Shown one piece after another: positions 41,367 to 52,400 of a DNA stretch of 64,000 bases (position 1 is the first letter of the stretch; each line of letters starts with the position of its first letter). The DNA lies in the NCBI GenBank assembly GCA_000200715.1, contig DP000238.1, forward strand, positions 380,832 through 444,831, in the 5' to 3' direction. The notes beneath the pieces are model-generated. The model saw only the letters and a list, made by a program, of their open reading frames with translations, searched no databases and was not told where the DNA came from. The translations under genes were made by a program, and so were the position numbers. This DNA comes from Cenarchaeum symbiosum A (GTDB taxonomy: Archaea > Thermoproteota > Nitrososphaeria > Nitrososphaerales > Nitrosopumilaceae).

Positions 41367-41687
41367 ATGTCCGAGATCAACGAGTTCAAGGTCCAGCAGA
41401 TAGTGGACAACGGCAGGGTCATACAGCTCTCGCTCGTCGAGAACGTGCAGACCGAGCAGATCTCGCAAAAACAGATGATCCAGGAGAGCATCTCGAAAAA
41501 CCTCGATTCCGAGACCCGCGGCCAGATAATGCCCATACTCAACGCGATACTCCAGGCCCAGCCCACCATCAAGATCAAGAGCTACCAGCAGACGGGCATC
41601 AACATTACGATGCCCCGCAACCGCTACGAGCGGATGGGCCGGCCCCAGGTCGGCCAGATAGTCGAAGTGGACCTGCGGAAAAAGTAG
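41367..41687 (+). CDS. Conserved small protein, unknown
   Basis: A 106-aa soluble protein (MSEINEFKVQQIVDNGRVIQ) with two predicted helices (EQISQKQMIQESISKNLD; RGQIMPILNAILQAQPTIKI) and a basic C-terminus ending VGQIVEVDLRKK. Family not recognised. ATG 41367 is 27 nt from GATAAATG (41337-41344), which supports a leaderless transcript. Confidence 0.65.
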   Translation: MSEINEFKVQQIVDNGRVIQLSLVENVQTEQISQKQMIQESISKNLDSETRGQIMPILNAILQAQPTIKIKSYQQTGINITMPRNRYERMGRPQVGQIVEVDLRKK

Positions 41688-41727
41688 GCCCGATGACGTT
41701 TAAATCGGGCGCCGCCGCATATACCGC

Positions 41728-41898
41728 ATGCTAGGAGGCGAGATAAGAGACGAGATGCGGCACGGGATCAACGAGATCTCTGATCACTCGGACGACTTTG
41801 CCGCGGCGGGGCCCGTGGGGATATTCTCACTGTTAATGGCGCTCGCCGATATGCTGCTGGGCGCGGCGGGCCTGCTGCTCATGCTGTTCCGGCGCTAG
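41728..41898 (+). CDS. 56-residue membrane protein
   Basis: A small protein: a charged amphipathic N-terminus ([20 protein letters not shown]), an acidic turn, then a long hydrophobic segment ([19 protein letters not shown]...LLLMLF) ending RR. GTTTAAAT (41698-41705) is 26 nt upstream of the ATG. The stop overlaps the end of the convergent YyaL gene by 4 nt. Function unknown. Confidence 0.6.
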   Translation: MLGGEIRDEMRHGINEISDHSDDFAAAGPVGIFSLLMALADMLLGAAGLLLMLFRR

Positions 41899-43925
41899 AG
41901 CAGCGCCTCTACCCCATTCATTGTATCCTGTGGCGCAGAGCACGTCTTGTTTCTGCAAATGTATGCCGTGCTGTTCCCGCCAAAGCTCTTTCCCGCAAAG
42001 AATGGATACCTGGATAGCGCGTCGAGCTGGCCCTGGCTTGCAACGTTGATCAGCAGCGCCTCGGGGAGGAATTTTTCTGCCAGGCCCCTTGGTATCTCGC
42101 CTCCTTTGTCCAGCACTGTAATCTCCGCGGGCCCCAATATGTGCATGTACATGACGTTGAGCATGTGCCCAAAGGCAAACGGGTTCTCGGCTGCAGCCTG
42201 CGCCTGCGAGGACATCGTTCTCTCGGCCGTCTTGAGGCAGCTTTCATCGCCGGTCAGGTGGTACAGCCGGAGCATCAGATGTGCGGCAGCCGAGTTGCCC
42301 GACGGGAGGGACAGGTCGTAGCCGCTCCTCGGCCTGACTATGAGCCCCTCGTGCACGTCAGATGTCATAAAGAATCCGCCCCTCTCCTCGTCCCAAAAGT
42401 TCTGCACAAGATGTGATCCTATCTCGGATGCCCTGCGCAAGTACCGCTCTTCTGCGTCAACCTCGAATGCATCAAGAAGGGCGCAGCCGTAATACGCGTG
42501 GTCGTCAAGGTATCCGGGTATCCTGGCTTCGCCCTTGTAGGTCCGCATAAGTGCCCCGTCCCGGTGCATCTTTGCATCTATAAAGCCGAGGCAGCGGCGC
42601 GCGGCATCAAGATATCTGGCCTCCCCCGAGGCCCTGTACCCGCGCGCCAGCGCCGTCACCATCAGCGAGTTCCAAGAGGCCAGCACCTTGTCGTCAAGCC
42701 CCGGCGGCACCCTTCCTGAGCGCGCTTCTAGCAGCTTTGCCGCGCTGCGCTCGATTATCCCGTCCAGCTCGCCTACTGTAATCCCGCACTGGAATGCGAC
42801 GGCAGAGGGGGCCGCCCCGTTGTACAGTATAGTCTTGCCCTCCCAGTTGCCGCCGTCTGTCACATCATAGAACATGCAAAAGGCGTCGGCATCCGCGCCC
42901 AGAATCTCCTTTACCTCTTTTTTTGACCATACGTAATACCTTCCCTCCTCGCCTTCCGTGTCTGCATCCTGCGAGGAATAGAATCCGCCCTCCGGGGAGG
43001 ATAGCTCGCGCAATACATAGTCGAGAGTCTTTTCCATGATGCGAAGATACGCTGGGCTGCCCGTCACCTGGTATGCCTCTGCATAGTTGACCGGTATGAG
43101 GGCGTTGTCGTACAGCATCTTTTCAAAGTGGGGGGCCAGCCAGCGCTCGTCCGTCGAATACCTGTGGAAGCCGCCGCCCACCTGGTCGAATATCCCGCCC
43201 CTGGCCATCCTGTCGAGAGTCAAGAGCGCAAACCGCGTGAACTTTGATATTCCAGATAACTTGCCGTACCTGAACAGGAACGATATATTGGCGGAGCCTG
43301 GAAACTTGGGCGCCCTTCCGAACCCGCCGTGAGTCGTGTCGGCCATCTGCAGCAGGTTGACTGCCGCCTCGTCGAGAACAGACCTGTCGGGCTCGGCGGG
43401 AGCAGTGGCCCGCTCTCCTCCCCGGAGCGTCTCGAGGAACTTTTCTGCCGTTCCCTTTATGTCCCCGGGCTTTTCTTTCCACGCCTGGGAGAGCTGCCGC
43501 AGTATGCTCTCAAAGCCGTTTCTGCCGTGCGAGCTCGACGGCGGTATGTACGTGCCGATATAGAACGGCTTGCGGTCCGGCGTGAGAAACGCGCTCAGCG
43601 GCCAGCCGCCCTGCCCCGTCGCCAGCTGGCAGCCCTTCTGGTATATGTCGTCTATGTCGGGCCGCTCCTCCCTGTCGACCTTTATGTTGATAAAATTCTC
43701 GTTCATTATATCGGCTATGTTCTCGTTCTCAAATGATTCGTGCGCCATCACGTGGCACCAGTGGCATGCGCTGTACCCTATGCTGAGAAATATCGGCTTG
43801 TCCTCGTCCACAGCCCTTCCCAGGGCCTCCTTGTTCCAGGCGTACCACTCGACGGGATTCTGGGCGTGCTGAAGAAGGTACGGGCTGGTCTCGTGGATCA
43901 GGCTGTTGGGCACAGCATATCCCAT
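41895..43925 (-). CDS. YyaL/SSP411-like thioredoxin-domain protein (DUF255)
   Basis: A 676-aa protein of the YyaL/spermatogenesis-associated protein 20 family. The N-terminal thioredoxin-like domain has [18 protein letters not shown] and the CHWC pair in [14 protein letters not shown] (~50-64). The rest is an (alpha/alpha)6-barrel like N-acylglucosamine epimerases ([53 protein letters not shown]). Biochemical function is not settled. ATG 43925 is used; GTG 43913 (MPNSLIHET) matches the common family N-terminus and is an alternative. Confidence 0.93.
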   Translation of the reverse strand: MGYAVPNSLIHETSPYLLQHAQNPVEWYAWNKEALGRAVDEDKPIFLSIGYSACHWCHVMAHESFENENIADIMNENFINIKVDREERPDIDDIYQKGCQLATGQGGWPLSAFLTPDRKPFYIGTYIPPSSSHGRNGFESILRQLSQAWKEKPGDIKGTAEKFLETLRGGERATAPAEPDRSVLDEAAVNLLQMADTTHGGFGRAPKFPGSANISFLFRYGKLSGISKFTRFALLTLDRMARGGIFDQVGGGFHRYSTDERWLAPHFEKMLYDNALIPVNYAEAYQVTGSPAYLRIMEKTLDYVLRELSSPEGGFYSSQDADTEGEEGRYYVWSKKEVKEILGADADAFCMFYDVTDGGNWEGKTILYNGAAPSAVAFQCGITVGELDGIIERSAAKLLEARSGRVPPGLDDKVLASWNSLMVTALARGYRASGEARYLDAARRCLGFIDAKMHRDGALMRTYKGEARIPGYLDDHAYYGCALLDAFEVDAEERYLRRASEIGSHLVQNFWDEERGGFFMTSDVHEGLIVRPRSGYDLSLPSGNSAAAHLMLRLYHLTGDESCLKTAERTMSSQAQAAAENPFAFGHMLNVMYMHILGPAEITVLDKGGEIPRGLAEKFLPEALLINVASQGQLDALSRYPFFAGKSFGGNSTAYICRNKTCSAPQDTMNGVEALL

Positions 43926-43956
43926 TTGTGCAGTTATTTGTATTTTGGCCGCCTGT

Positions 43957-44292
43957 TCAGGCGCCTGCAGGCGGGGCCCCGTTCCATTGCCCCCTTGAGC
44001 TGCACCCGAATTTTTCCATGTTATACGCTGTGCTCCACCCGTACATCAGGTATATCACGAGCGCAAGAAACCCAAGATCCACCCCCAGCATGTAATAATG
44101 GCTTATAGTCCACTCTGCAGCATAATAGCCCTCGCCTGCGGCGTATGCGATGAGCATGTTTATGGGGATCGACAAAAGTGATACGACCAGCCATCTCCGG
44201 GTCTTTTTCATCTTGAGCGTCCAGAACAGGGCAAATATGGATCCCGCAAAGAAACAGGCCCAGAACCTGCTGACAGGGGCATTGTGCTTCAT
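43957..44292 (-). CDS. Three-helix membrane protein
   Basis: A 111-aa protein with three predicted helices ([60 protein letters not shown]) and a hydrophilic C-terminus. No family recognised. ATG 44292 lies ~27 nt from a minus-strand TATA-like GATATAG, supporting an independent leaderless transcript. The 202-bp gap upstream (44293-44494) holds that promoter and no gene. Confidence 0.65.
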   Translation of the reverse strand: MKHNAPVSRFWACFFAGSIFALFWTLKMKKTRRWLVVSLLSIPINMLIAYAAGEGYYAAEWTISHYYMLGVDLGFLALVIYLMYGWSTAYNMEKFGCSSRGQWNGAPPAGA

Positions 44293-44494
44293 GCACCGGG
44301 CCGATACGCCCCAGCTATATCAAAGCTCAGCATTGAATGATCCGGGGTCGGCCAGGGGGGCCGGCCCTCGGTAGAACCGGGGCAGCGTGCTCTATGGTGC
44401 TGCCCCCTGGCACGGGATCCGGGCCTTGCTGCTCATGCAGCGGGCCCGCCTGCCGGCGGATGCCCACCTGGGCGTCCACTCCGCGGCATGGCTC

Positions 44495-44767
44495 CTACCT
44501 GTAGGACTGACCCTCTATTCCCTTCAGGGTCAGGGTAGACCTTACGCGTCCCAGCCTCCTGATCCTCCAGGTTATGATCTCGCGCAGTTCGCTCTCGCTG
44601 CCTGCGTGGACCTCTGCAACGATGTCATACGCCCCAAATGTCTCCCGGGCGTTCTCCACGCCTCCGATCTTCTGAAGGTCGGAGATGATCTCTTCTTTGC
44701 ATCCCAGATCGCAGTTGATCAGGACGAACGCAGAATGCCTCGTCTCCGGAGCCAGTTCCAGTGCCAT
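44495..44767 (-). CDS. Stand-alone Lrp/AsnC ligand-binding (RAM) domain protein
   Basis: A 90-aa protein matching the C-terminal regulatory domain of Lrp/AsnC regulators without the DNA-binding half. It runs HSAFVLINCDLGCKEEIISDLQ, GGVENARETFGAYDIVAEVHAG, SESELREIITWRIRRLGRVRSTLTL. Such RAM-only proteins bind amino acids and modulate full-length Lrp partners (family knowledge). ATG 44767 (MALELAPETR) is ~27 nt from CTTAATATATTAG on the minus strand; a longer frame from 44800 would run into the TATA box itself. The AT-rich 44800-44885 may hold regulatory sites. Confidence 0.85.
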   Translation of the reverse strand: MALELAPETRHSAFVLINCDLGCKEEIISDLQKIGGVENARETFGAYDIVAEVHAGSESELREIITWRIRRLGRVRSTLTLKGIEGQSYR

Positions 44768-44885
44768 GCTTGTATATGCGGATTCTAATATATTAAGCAT
44801 ATTTTAGAAAAACCTTACATTTGTTTGATAATTTACAATATATGATAGCGATCGCAAAGTAAATTGGATGAGGCTGGTGGCAGGG

Positions 44886-45551
44886 CTATCTGCGGGAACA
44901 GTATACCTCGCTGTACCATTTGCGCAGATCTGCATACTCTTCGGGTATTCTAGAGGGCTTTGGCGTTATGGGGCCTGATTTTCTCGAGGGGTGGAACCGC
45001 TCGCCCCTCTTGTAGAGCCTGTACATGCCGCGCCCTGTGCGGTAGAGCTTTCTGTGGGGGGATCCGCCCCTGGAGGCCGCGCTGTTTGCCACACAGAGGT
45101 TGGTCACGTGGGTCTCTATGGTGGAATCCGAGACGGAGCAGAGCTCCTGCTCTCTTACCTTTGAGATGATTGCATCCTTTGTAAAGGACTCCTCCTTGCC
45201 GTGCTCCCTGTGCAGCGTGGCTGCCGCTATCCAGACTGCCACCGCGGTGGGGACGTGCACGGCGCGGGGCTCTGTATCGTCATCACTCTCCAGGCCGTCC
45301 TTTTCCGGGCCCTCCCGGGGCATCCCAGTGCTCTCCCTGTAGGTGAGCATAAAGTCGAAAAAGGCCCCGCCGCGGTGCACCTCTTTGATCTCTACACTTT
45401 TGTCCATCTTCAGCCTGGTGGCAAGGCCCGACATCTCCTCCTGGGATATGCCCAAGATCCCCCTGAGGTCGCCCATGTATGCTCCCTTGCTTGACCTTAT
45501 CAGGTGGAGCAGCTTCTCCGCCTGAAGATCTGTATTCCTGCTGGCCGCCAT
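44886..45551 (-). CDS. Putative double winged-helix DNA-binding protein (DUF7669-like C-domain)
   Basis: A 221-aa protein. The N-terminal segment (LQAEKLLHLIRSSKGAYMGDLRGILGISQEEMSGLATRLKM) looks like a winged helix. The C-terminal part (FTKDAIISKVREQ, SDSTIETHVTNLCVANSA, YRTGRGMYRLYKRGE) fits the winged-helix module often seen next to restriction or defence genes, which I recall as DUF7669. A charged linker separates them. It lies just downstream of the giant surface gene on the same strand (112-bp gap), so it might be co-transcribed or regulate it (inference). Confidence 0.65.
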   Translation of the reverse strand: MAASRNTDLQAEKLLHLIRSSKGAYMGDLRGILGISQEEMSGLATRLKMDKSVEIKEVHRGGAFFDFMLTYRESTGMPREGPEKDGLESDDDTEPRAVHVPTAVAVWIAAATLHREHGKEESFTKDAIISKVREQELCSVSDSTIETHVTNLCVANSAASRGGSPHRKLYRTGRGMYRLYKRGERFHPSRKSGPITPKPSRIPEEYADLRKWYSEVYCSRR

Positions 45552-45663
45552 TATGCCGTCCGGTGCGGCCTAGGGCGCGCAGGGCCGGAGGCGGCCTGCC
45601 ACCCTGGATCGTCGCTTCATGCGCGCCGATGCGCGGTATGTCTAATTAACCTAGCAGGGCCCG
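45552..45663. other. Gap after the giant gene
   Basis: 112 bp with an AT-rich centre (GTCTAATTAACC, 45639-45650) that could act as a TATA-like element for the downstream regulator or as the giant gene's transcript end. No gene seen. Confidence 0.35.
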
Positions 45664-46450
45664 TCACATTCCGAACAGGGATCTAAAGAAGCCGATTATT
45701 GCATCCAGGATGCCCTCGCCGGGTTCTGTCTCCGGGCCCGCATCGGCAGGCTCCATGGCGGGCGAATCCGGCTCCATCTCGGGCTCTGCCACGGCGGGCT
45801 CCGGATCCATCTCCGGGGGAACCTCGGGCTCGGATGCGGGCGGCTCGGGCTCTGCCGCGGGCTCTGGCTCTGCTGCCGCAGGCTCGGGCTCCGGATCCAT
45901 CTCGGGCTCTGCCGCAGTCTCTGTTTCGGGCAGTGATACGGATACCGGTTCTGTCTCGGATAGTATCGTGTATGATCCCCTTTCATGGGACGCGAGCAGC
46001 AGGCCCTGGTTGTCGCGCAGCATTATCGTCATCCTGCCGGAGAAGCCGTCCTCGAAGGGTATGCTGATCTCCTCAAGCGATCCGCCTTTTGCGGAATAGG
46101 ACGCCCCTCCGGATATGGCAGATGACATGTCACATGTGTGCACCCTGTCGGATGCGGTCATCTCGCCCTGGCACTCCTTGCCTATGAACGCGCCAAGCCT
46201 GTTGTAGTATACCTTCGCTGCTATACCCTCCGCGTCGGATAGTATCATTTCCATGTCATAGACGGTAGTCCCCCCGGGTGTCAGAACGGGGGCTATGCCC
46301 ATGGCTACCCCCTGTTCAAGGCGTATCAGGGGTAAATTCGGAACATCCTCGGCCCCGGTAAAGGTGAACGATACGTCATAGCCCAGGCTGTTCCCGCTTA
46401 TGGATACGCCGCTTCTGCTGCCGCCACCGCCCCCTCCTCCTCTGGGACTC
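45664..46450 (-). other. C-terminal anchor-like module of the giant protein
   Basis: In protein order: PRGGGGGGGSRSG linker; a ~130-aa domain with VYYNRLGAF, GKEC and HTCD (C-x12-C); IPFEDGFSGRMTIMLRDNQG; a ~75-aa stalk of Pro/Glu/Ala; and a terminal ILDAIIGFFRSLFGM. Every element recurs in the protein at 25.0-27.2 kb. Confidence 0.8.
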
Positions 46451-49400
46451 GGCTGGGGCGCCGGTTCAGGCGGCAGCACGGGTGGAGTCTCGTCTTCAGG
46501 AGTTGATCCGCGTTCGTCCAGTCCGGGCGCGTCCGAAGATGAGAGCCTCACGTCGACGCGCACCTTCTCGGATACTGCCGGGGCGTCTGACTTCCTGTCT
46601 ACGTTGACTATTGCATCTCCACGAGTCAACAGGCTTGGCGCGTCCGATGATGATAGACTCACGCCCACGCCTGCCCTGTCTGATACTGCCGGGGTCTCTG
46701 TCTCCCTGATCATACCTGAGATTGCCGAGTCCCCGCTAGTTGTCAGCCCAGGAGTATCTGCAACTGAGAGTTTCACGCCGATGCCTGCCTTGTCCGATAC
46801 TGCGGGCTCGTCGGGCGCCATTCTCATGCCGCCACTCGGGGCCAATCCGCCATCGCCCAGCTCCGGCGTATCTGAAACCTGCAGCTCTGCACCGATGGTC
46901 ACCCTGTCCGATACTGCGGGCTCGTCGGGCGCCATTCTCATGCCGCCACTCGGGGCCAATCCGCCATCGCCCAGCTCCGGCGTATCTGAAACCTGCAGCT
47001 CTGCACCGATGGTCACCCTGTCCGATACTGCGGGCTCGTCGGGCGCCATTCTCATGCCGCCACTCGGGGCACTCGCGCCATCTGCCAGCTCCGGCGTATC
47101 TGAAACCTGCAGCTCTGCACCGATGGTCACCCTGTCCGATACTGCGGGCTCGTCGGGCGCCATTCTCATGCCGCCACTCGGGGCACTCGCGCCATCTGCC
47201 AGCTCCGGCGTATCTGAAACCTGCAGCTCTGCGCCGATGGTCGCCCTGTCCGATACTGCGGGCTCATCAGGCGCCATTCTCATGCCGCCACTCGGGGCAC
47301 TCGCGCCATCACCCAGCTCCGGCGTATCTGAAACCTGCAGCCCTGCACCGATGGTCACCCTGTCCGATACTGCGGGCTCATCGGGCGCCATTCTCATGCC
47401 GCTGCCCGGGGCGGTCGCACCATCGCCCAGAACCGGCGCATCTGAAACCTGCAGCTTTGCACCAAAGCCCGAGCTTTCCGATACGCTCGGGGCATCCGAC
47501 TCATCGATTATGTTCACGCCCTCGACTGCCGACTCACCGCGTGTCTCCAGGCTGGGCGCATCCGAGGATGAGAGCCTTGCGCCGACTCCTGCCCCGTCGA
47601 ATGCGGCAAGCCCGTCTGCCGCGACCAAGTCAGTTGTATTCACGGCAGCTAGTATGCGAACAGGGTGCGTGCCCAGCTGATACCAGTGGACTGCGCCGAG
47701 CTGGGTAAAGGGATGGTCCGTAAAGAATATGCGCAGGCCGTCGGAGGAGAACGCCAGCCCGGTGGGGCCCCTGATCTTCCCCGCCACGCTGAAGGATCCC
47801 GTGTATTCCGCACTGCCCACATCGTATGCAGAACCAAGCTCATACCTGTTCACGCGGTCTGCGGCTCCGCTTAGTATGAACATCAAACGGCCGTCATCCG
47901 AGAATGCCACCTCCGTGGGATCCTCCCCTTGAGCAGCCACGCTGAAGTTTGCCCCAAGGGAGTCGGCCGGAATGGATCCGCCCAGCTCGTACTGCCCCGC
48001 AAGACTGTATTCATACACGGCATCTTCTGCGGTGCCCACGACAAAGAGCCCCTCCCCGTCTGGCGTAAACGCAATACCGTTGGGGGATGCCTCGGATCCG
48101 CCAACGGAAAAGGATCCGTTGAGGGAGTGCGTCCCGGTAAGGTTGAGGGGGGATGCCAGGTCGTATCTGTGCACGCTGCCGCTCTGCCTGCCCACGACAA
48201 AGAACGAGCTGCCGTCGGCCGAAAAGTCCACGTCCCGGGGCCTGTTGTCTTCGGCGGTGGTGTTAAAGAATCCGCGGTACGTGGCAGTCGACAGGTCAAA
48301 CGGCTGGTCCACCGTGTACCTGTATACCGCCCCCCTGCCTATCCCCGAGACCAGCATGGCGGTGCCGTCAGACGAGAACGCCACTCCCGTGATCCCGCCC
48401 TCTTGCAGGACGAACCTTCCCGTGGGTGGGCTGTCAAAACTGTACGGGCCGTAGAGCTCGTATTCGTGGATGGAATTGGCGGCAGAGTCCGTTATGAATA
48501 CAAGCCTGCCGTCGGCCGAGAATGCCAGATCCGTGGGTGTGCCCGAATCCACTGCGTCCAAAGATCCCGTGTACGAGTGCCCTGAGAGATTAAACGCATT
48601 ATCCAGCTCGTACCTGTGCAGCGAACCCGAGTCCGTTCCCGTTATGAACATGAGTGTGCCGTCGGCAGAGAACTCGACGCCCTGGGTGCTGTTCTCCTGG
48701 CCTGACACGTCAATGGAGACTCCGCTGTATATTGCAGTGCCGATGTCAAAGGCCGTGCCCAGCGTATACTGGTGGACTGCATCGCTGATCTGCCCCGCTA
48801 TAAACATCTGCAGCCCGTCGGGGGAGATGGCAATCCCCCGGGGCGACGGTGCCTCCGGCCGCACCCGGAACGTATCGCCCGTCGGAGTGGCGCCAACTAT
48901 GCTATACGGCTCTGCCAGCCTGTAGGCGTGGACGGTGTCGGCCGTCCCGCCGAGCACCAGCATCAGCCTACCCCCGTCTGCAAGGGCCAGCGCCACGGGC
49001 GCTATCCCCTGCGTTCCAAGGGAGTCGCCCGTGTATGCGGCGGTAGCTGTATCATAGGCCTCGGACAGGTTGTACTGGTGCACGGCGGCAGAGACCGTCC
49101 CCACAACCAGCATGCGCGTGCCGTCGGGAGAGAATGCCGCGTCCCGGAGGTCGCCCTCCTGGGCCGCCACATTCAGCGCGCCGCCGTATGCGGGCAGGGG
49201 CAGAGCAAACTGCCGCGGGAACCTACCGCCGCCCTCGCCGCTTAGCGCGCCGGCATCAAAGTGCAGCCGGGCGCTTGCATAGCCGAGTATCTCCACCAGG
49301 CCCTCCCTGGCCAGGCTGAATGAGACTGTATCATTGCCGCCTGTGCTTGCAAGCCCCGACAGCGCCAGCCCGGAAGTTTCATTGCCGTCCCTTATGTGGA

Positions 49401-52400
49401 TTCTTGACGCGTTTACCGTAGAGTGGTCGATGGGCTGATCAAAGGTAATGTGCAGCGTGCCCGCGCTGTCTACCTCTGCTAAGAGCAGCACTGGGATGGC
49501 GGGCGGCACCGCCGATGCACTGTCGGATATCTGCGGCGCATCCCGGGGAACGGCGATAGGGGGTAGATCAACCGGGTGTGTGCCCAGCAGGTACCAGTGG
49601 ACTGAGTCGGTGTCTTGTTCGGTAGTGAACATCCGCAGGCCGTCGGAGGAGAACGCCAGCCCGGTGTGGGCGCTGCCCTGCCCGCCCACATTGAAGGAGC
49701 CCGTGTATTCTGAGGTGCCTATCCCGTGGGCGGAACCGAGCCCGTACCTGAGCACAGAGTTTCCTGCGTCGCTTGCCGCGAACATGACGCGGCCGTCGGG
49801 TGAAAAGGACACCGCCGTGGGGCTGCCGCTCTGCCCCCTGACACTGAAGGATCCTGCAAGGGAGTTGGCCGGGTCGGAGTCGACAAGCTCGTACGGTCCC
49901 TCGAGCCTGTATTCCTGCACGGCATCCTCGGCAGTTCCCACAATGAACAACCCCTCCCCGTCTGGCGTGAACTCAAGGCCGGTGGGGCCCGACTCGGAAT
50001 CGCCGATGAAAAATGATCCGTTTAGCGAAGGATCTGTTATGTTGAATGGCGATGCCAGGTCGTACCTGTGCACACTGTCGCTCTGCCTGCCTATTATGAA
50101 TACAGAGCCGCCGTCTGCTGATAACTTCACGTCCCTCAAGTTGTTGTCCTGCGCGGAGACACTAAAGGTTCCAATCGATGCGGGTGCCGACAGGTCAAAT
50201 GGCGAATCCAACTCGTAGCCGAGCACCGCGTCCCTGACGTTTCCCGATATCAGCATGATTGTGCCGTCATCCGAGAATGCAACACCCGTGGGCTCCCCGT
50301 CGGGCAGGTCGAACGCTCCCGTGGGCGGGCCGTCGAAACTGTACGGGCCGTCCAACTCGTATTCGTTGATAGTATCAGGCCCAGAGTCTGATATGAATAC
50401 ACGCCTGCCGTCTGTTGAGAACGCCACCTCGGTGGGCACGTCCGTATCCTTGCCCACGTGCACAGACCCTGTGTACGAGTGCCCCGAGAGATCAAAGGCG
50501 CCGTCCAGCTCATATCTGTGCAGGGACAGGGAGTCTGCTCCTGTTATGAACACAAGCGTTCCGTCAGCCGAGAATGCGACGCCCTGGGGCCTGCCCTCCT
50601 GCCCCGATACGTCCATGGAGGATCCGCTGTATGCTGCCGTGCTGATATCAAAGGCCGTGCCCAGCAAATACTGGTGCACTGCATCGCTGCCGGACCCGAC
50701 TATGAAGAACCGCCGTCCGTCGGGGGAGATGGCAATACCCCTTGGCGCCTGTTCTTCCTGATCCACCAGTAATGTCTCCCCGGACGGGGCGGCGCCGCCC
50801 ACGTCGTAGGGCACAGCCAGCCTGTATGCATGGACGGTGTCGTCGGCCCCGCCGAGTACCAGCAGCAGCCTCCCGCCGTCTGCAAGCGCCAGGGATACGG
50901 GGGCTATCCCGGTTGTCGCAAGGGAGGTGCCCGTGTATGCGGCAGACGTCACGTCATGGGCTCCGCGCAGGTCGTACTGGTATATGGTATTGCTGCCAGT
51001 TCCGGCAACTAGCATGCGCATGCCGTCGGCCGAGAATGTCACGGCCTGGGTTATATCCTCCTGTTCCCTCACGCTGAACTCGTCCCTGTACGCGGGCAGG
51101 GGCAGAGCAAACTGCTGCGGGAAACTCCCGCCGTCCTCGCCGCTTAGCGCGTCAGCATCAAAGTGCAGCCGGGCTCTCGTATACCCGAGCACCGCCTCCA
51201 GGCCCTCCCGGTCCAGGTCGAAGGAGACGGTCTCATTGCTGCCTGAGCTTGCAAGCCCCGACAGCGCCAGCCCGGCGGTTTCATTGCCGTCCCTTATGTG
51301 GATCCTCGACGCGTTTACCGTAGAGTGGTCGATGGGCTGATCAAATGTAATGTGCAGCGTGCCCGTATTGTTTACCGCTGCCAAGTGCAGCACAGGGATG
51401 GCGGGCGGTGATGCTGATGCGGTGTCGGATACCTGCGGTGCATCCCGGGGAACGGCGACAGGGGGCAGATTAACCGGGTATGTGCCCAGCAAGAACCAGT
51501 GGACTGAGTCTGTGTCTTGCTTAGTGACGAACATGCGCAGGCCGTCGGAGGAGAACGCCAGGCCTGTCTGGATCCCGTCCTGCCCATCGACGCTAAAGGA
51601 GCCCGTGTATGCCGCGGTGTCTATTCCGTGGGCGGAACTGAGCCCGTACCTGAGCACGGCGTTTCCTGCGTCGCTTGCAGCGAACATGACGCGGCCGTCG
51701 GGTGAAAAGGACACCGCCGTGGGGTTGTCACTCTGCCCCCTGACACTGAAGGATCTTGCAAGGGAGCTGGCCGGATCGGCGCCGACAAGCTCGTACGGGC
51801 CCGCAAGCCTGTATTCCTGCACGGTATCCTCGGCAGTTCCCACAATGAACAACCCCTCCCCGTCTGGCGTGAACTCAAGGCCGGTGGGGCCCGACTCGGA
51901 ATCGCCGATGAAAAATGATCCGTTGAACGAAGGATCTGTTATGTTGAACGGGGATGCCAGGTCGTACCTGTACACGCTGTCCCTCTGCCTGCCTATTATG
52001 AATACAGAACCGCCGTCTGCTGATAATTCCACGTCCCGGACGTTGTCGTCCTCGGCGGAGACGCTGAAGGTCCCGATGGATACGGGTGCAGACAGGTCAA
52101 ACGGCGAATCCAGCTCGTAGCCGAAGACTGCGTCCCTGACGTTTCCCGATATCAGCATGATTGTGCCGTCATCCGAGAACGCAACACCCGTGGGCTCCCC
52201 GTCGGGCAGGCCGAATGTTCCCGTGGGCGGGCCTGCCAGGCTGTACGGTCCGTCTAGCTTGTATTCGTTGACTGTATCGGCCCCAGAGTCCGATATGAAC
52301 ACGCGCCTGCCGTCTGGTGAGAACGCCATCCCCGTGGGCACCCCCGTGTCCTTGCCCACATGCAGGGATCCCGTGTACGAGTGCCCCGAGAGGTCAAAGG

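Noticed and set aside
46400-47680. Long plus-strand frames (up to 426 codons) opposite the giant gene
   Set aside because: They follow the repeat period of the minus-strand gene, consist of Ser/Pro/Ala shadows, and lack promoters or recognisable domains; GC-rich repeat composition explains them.
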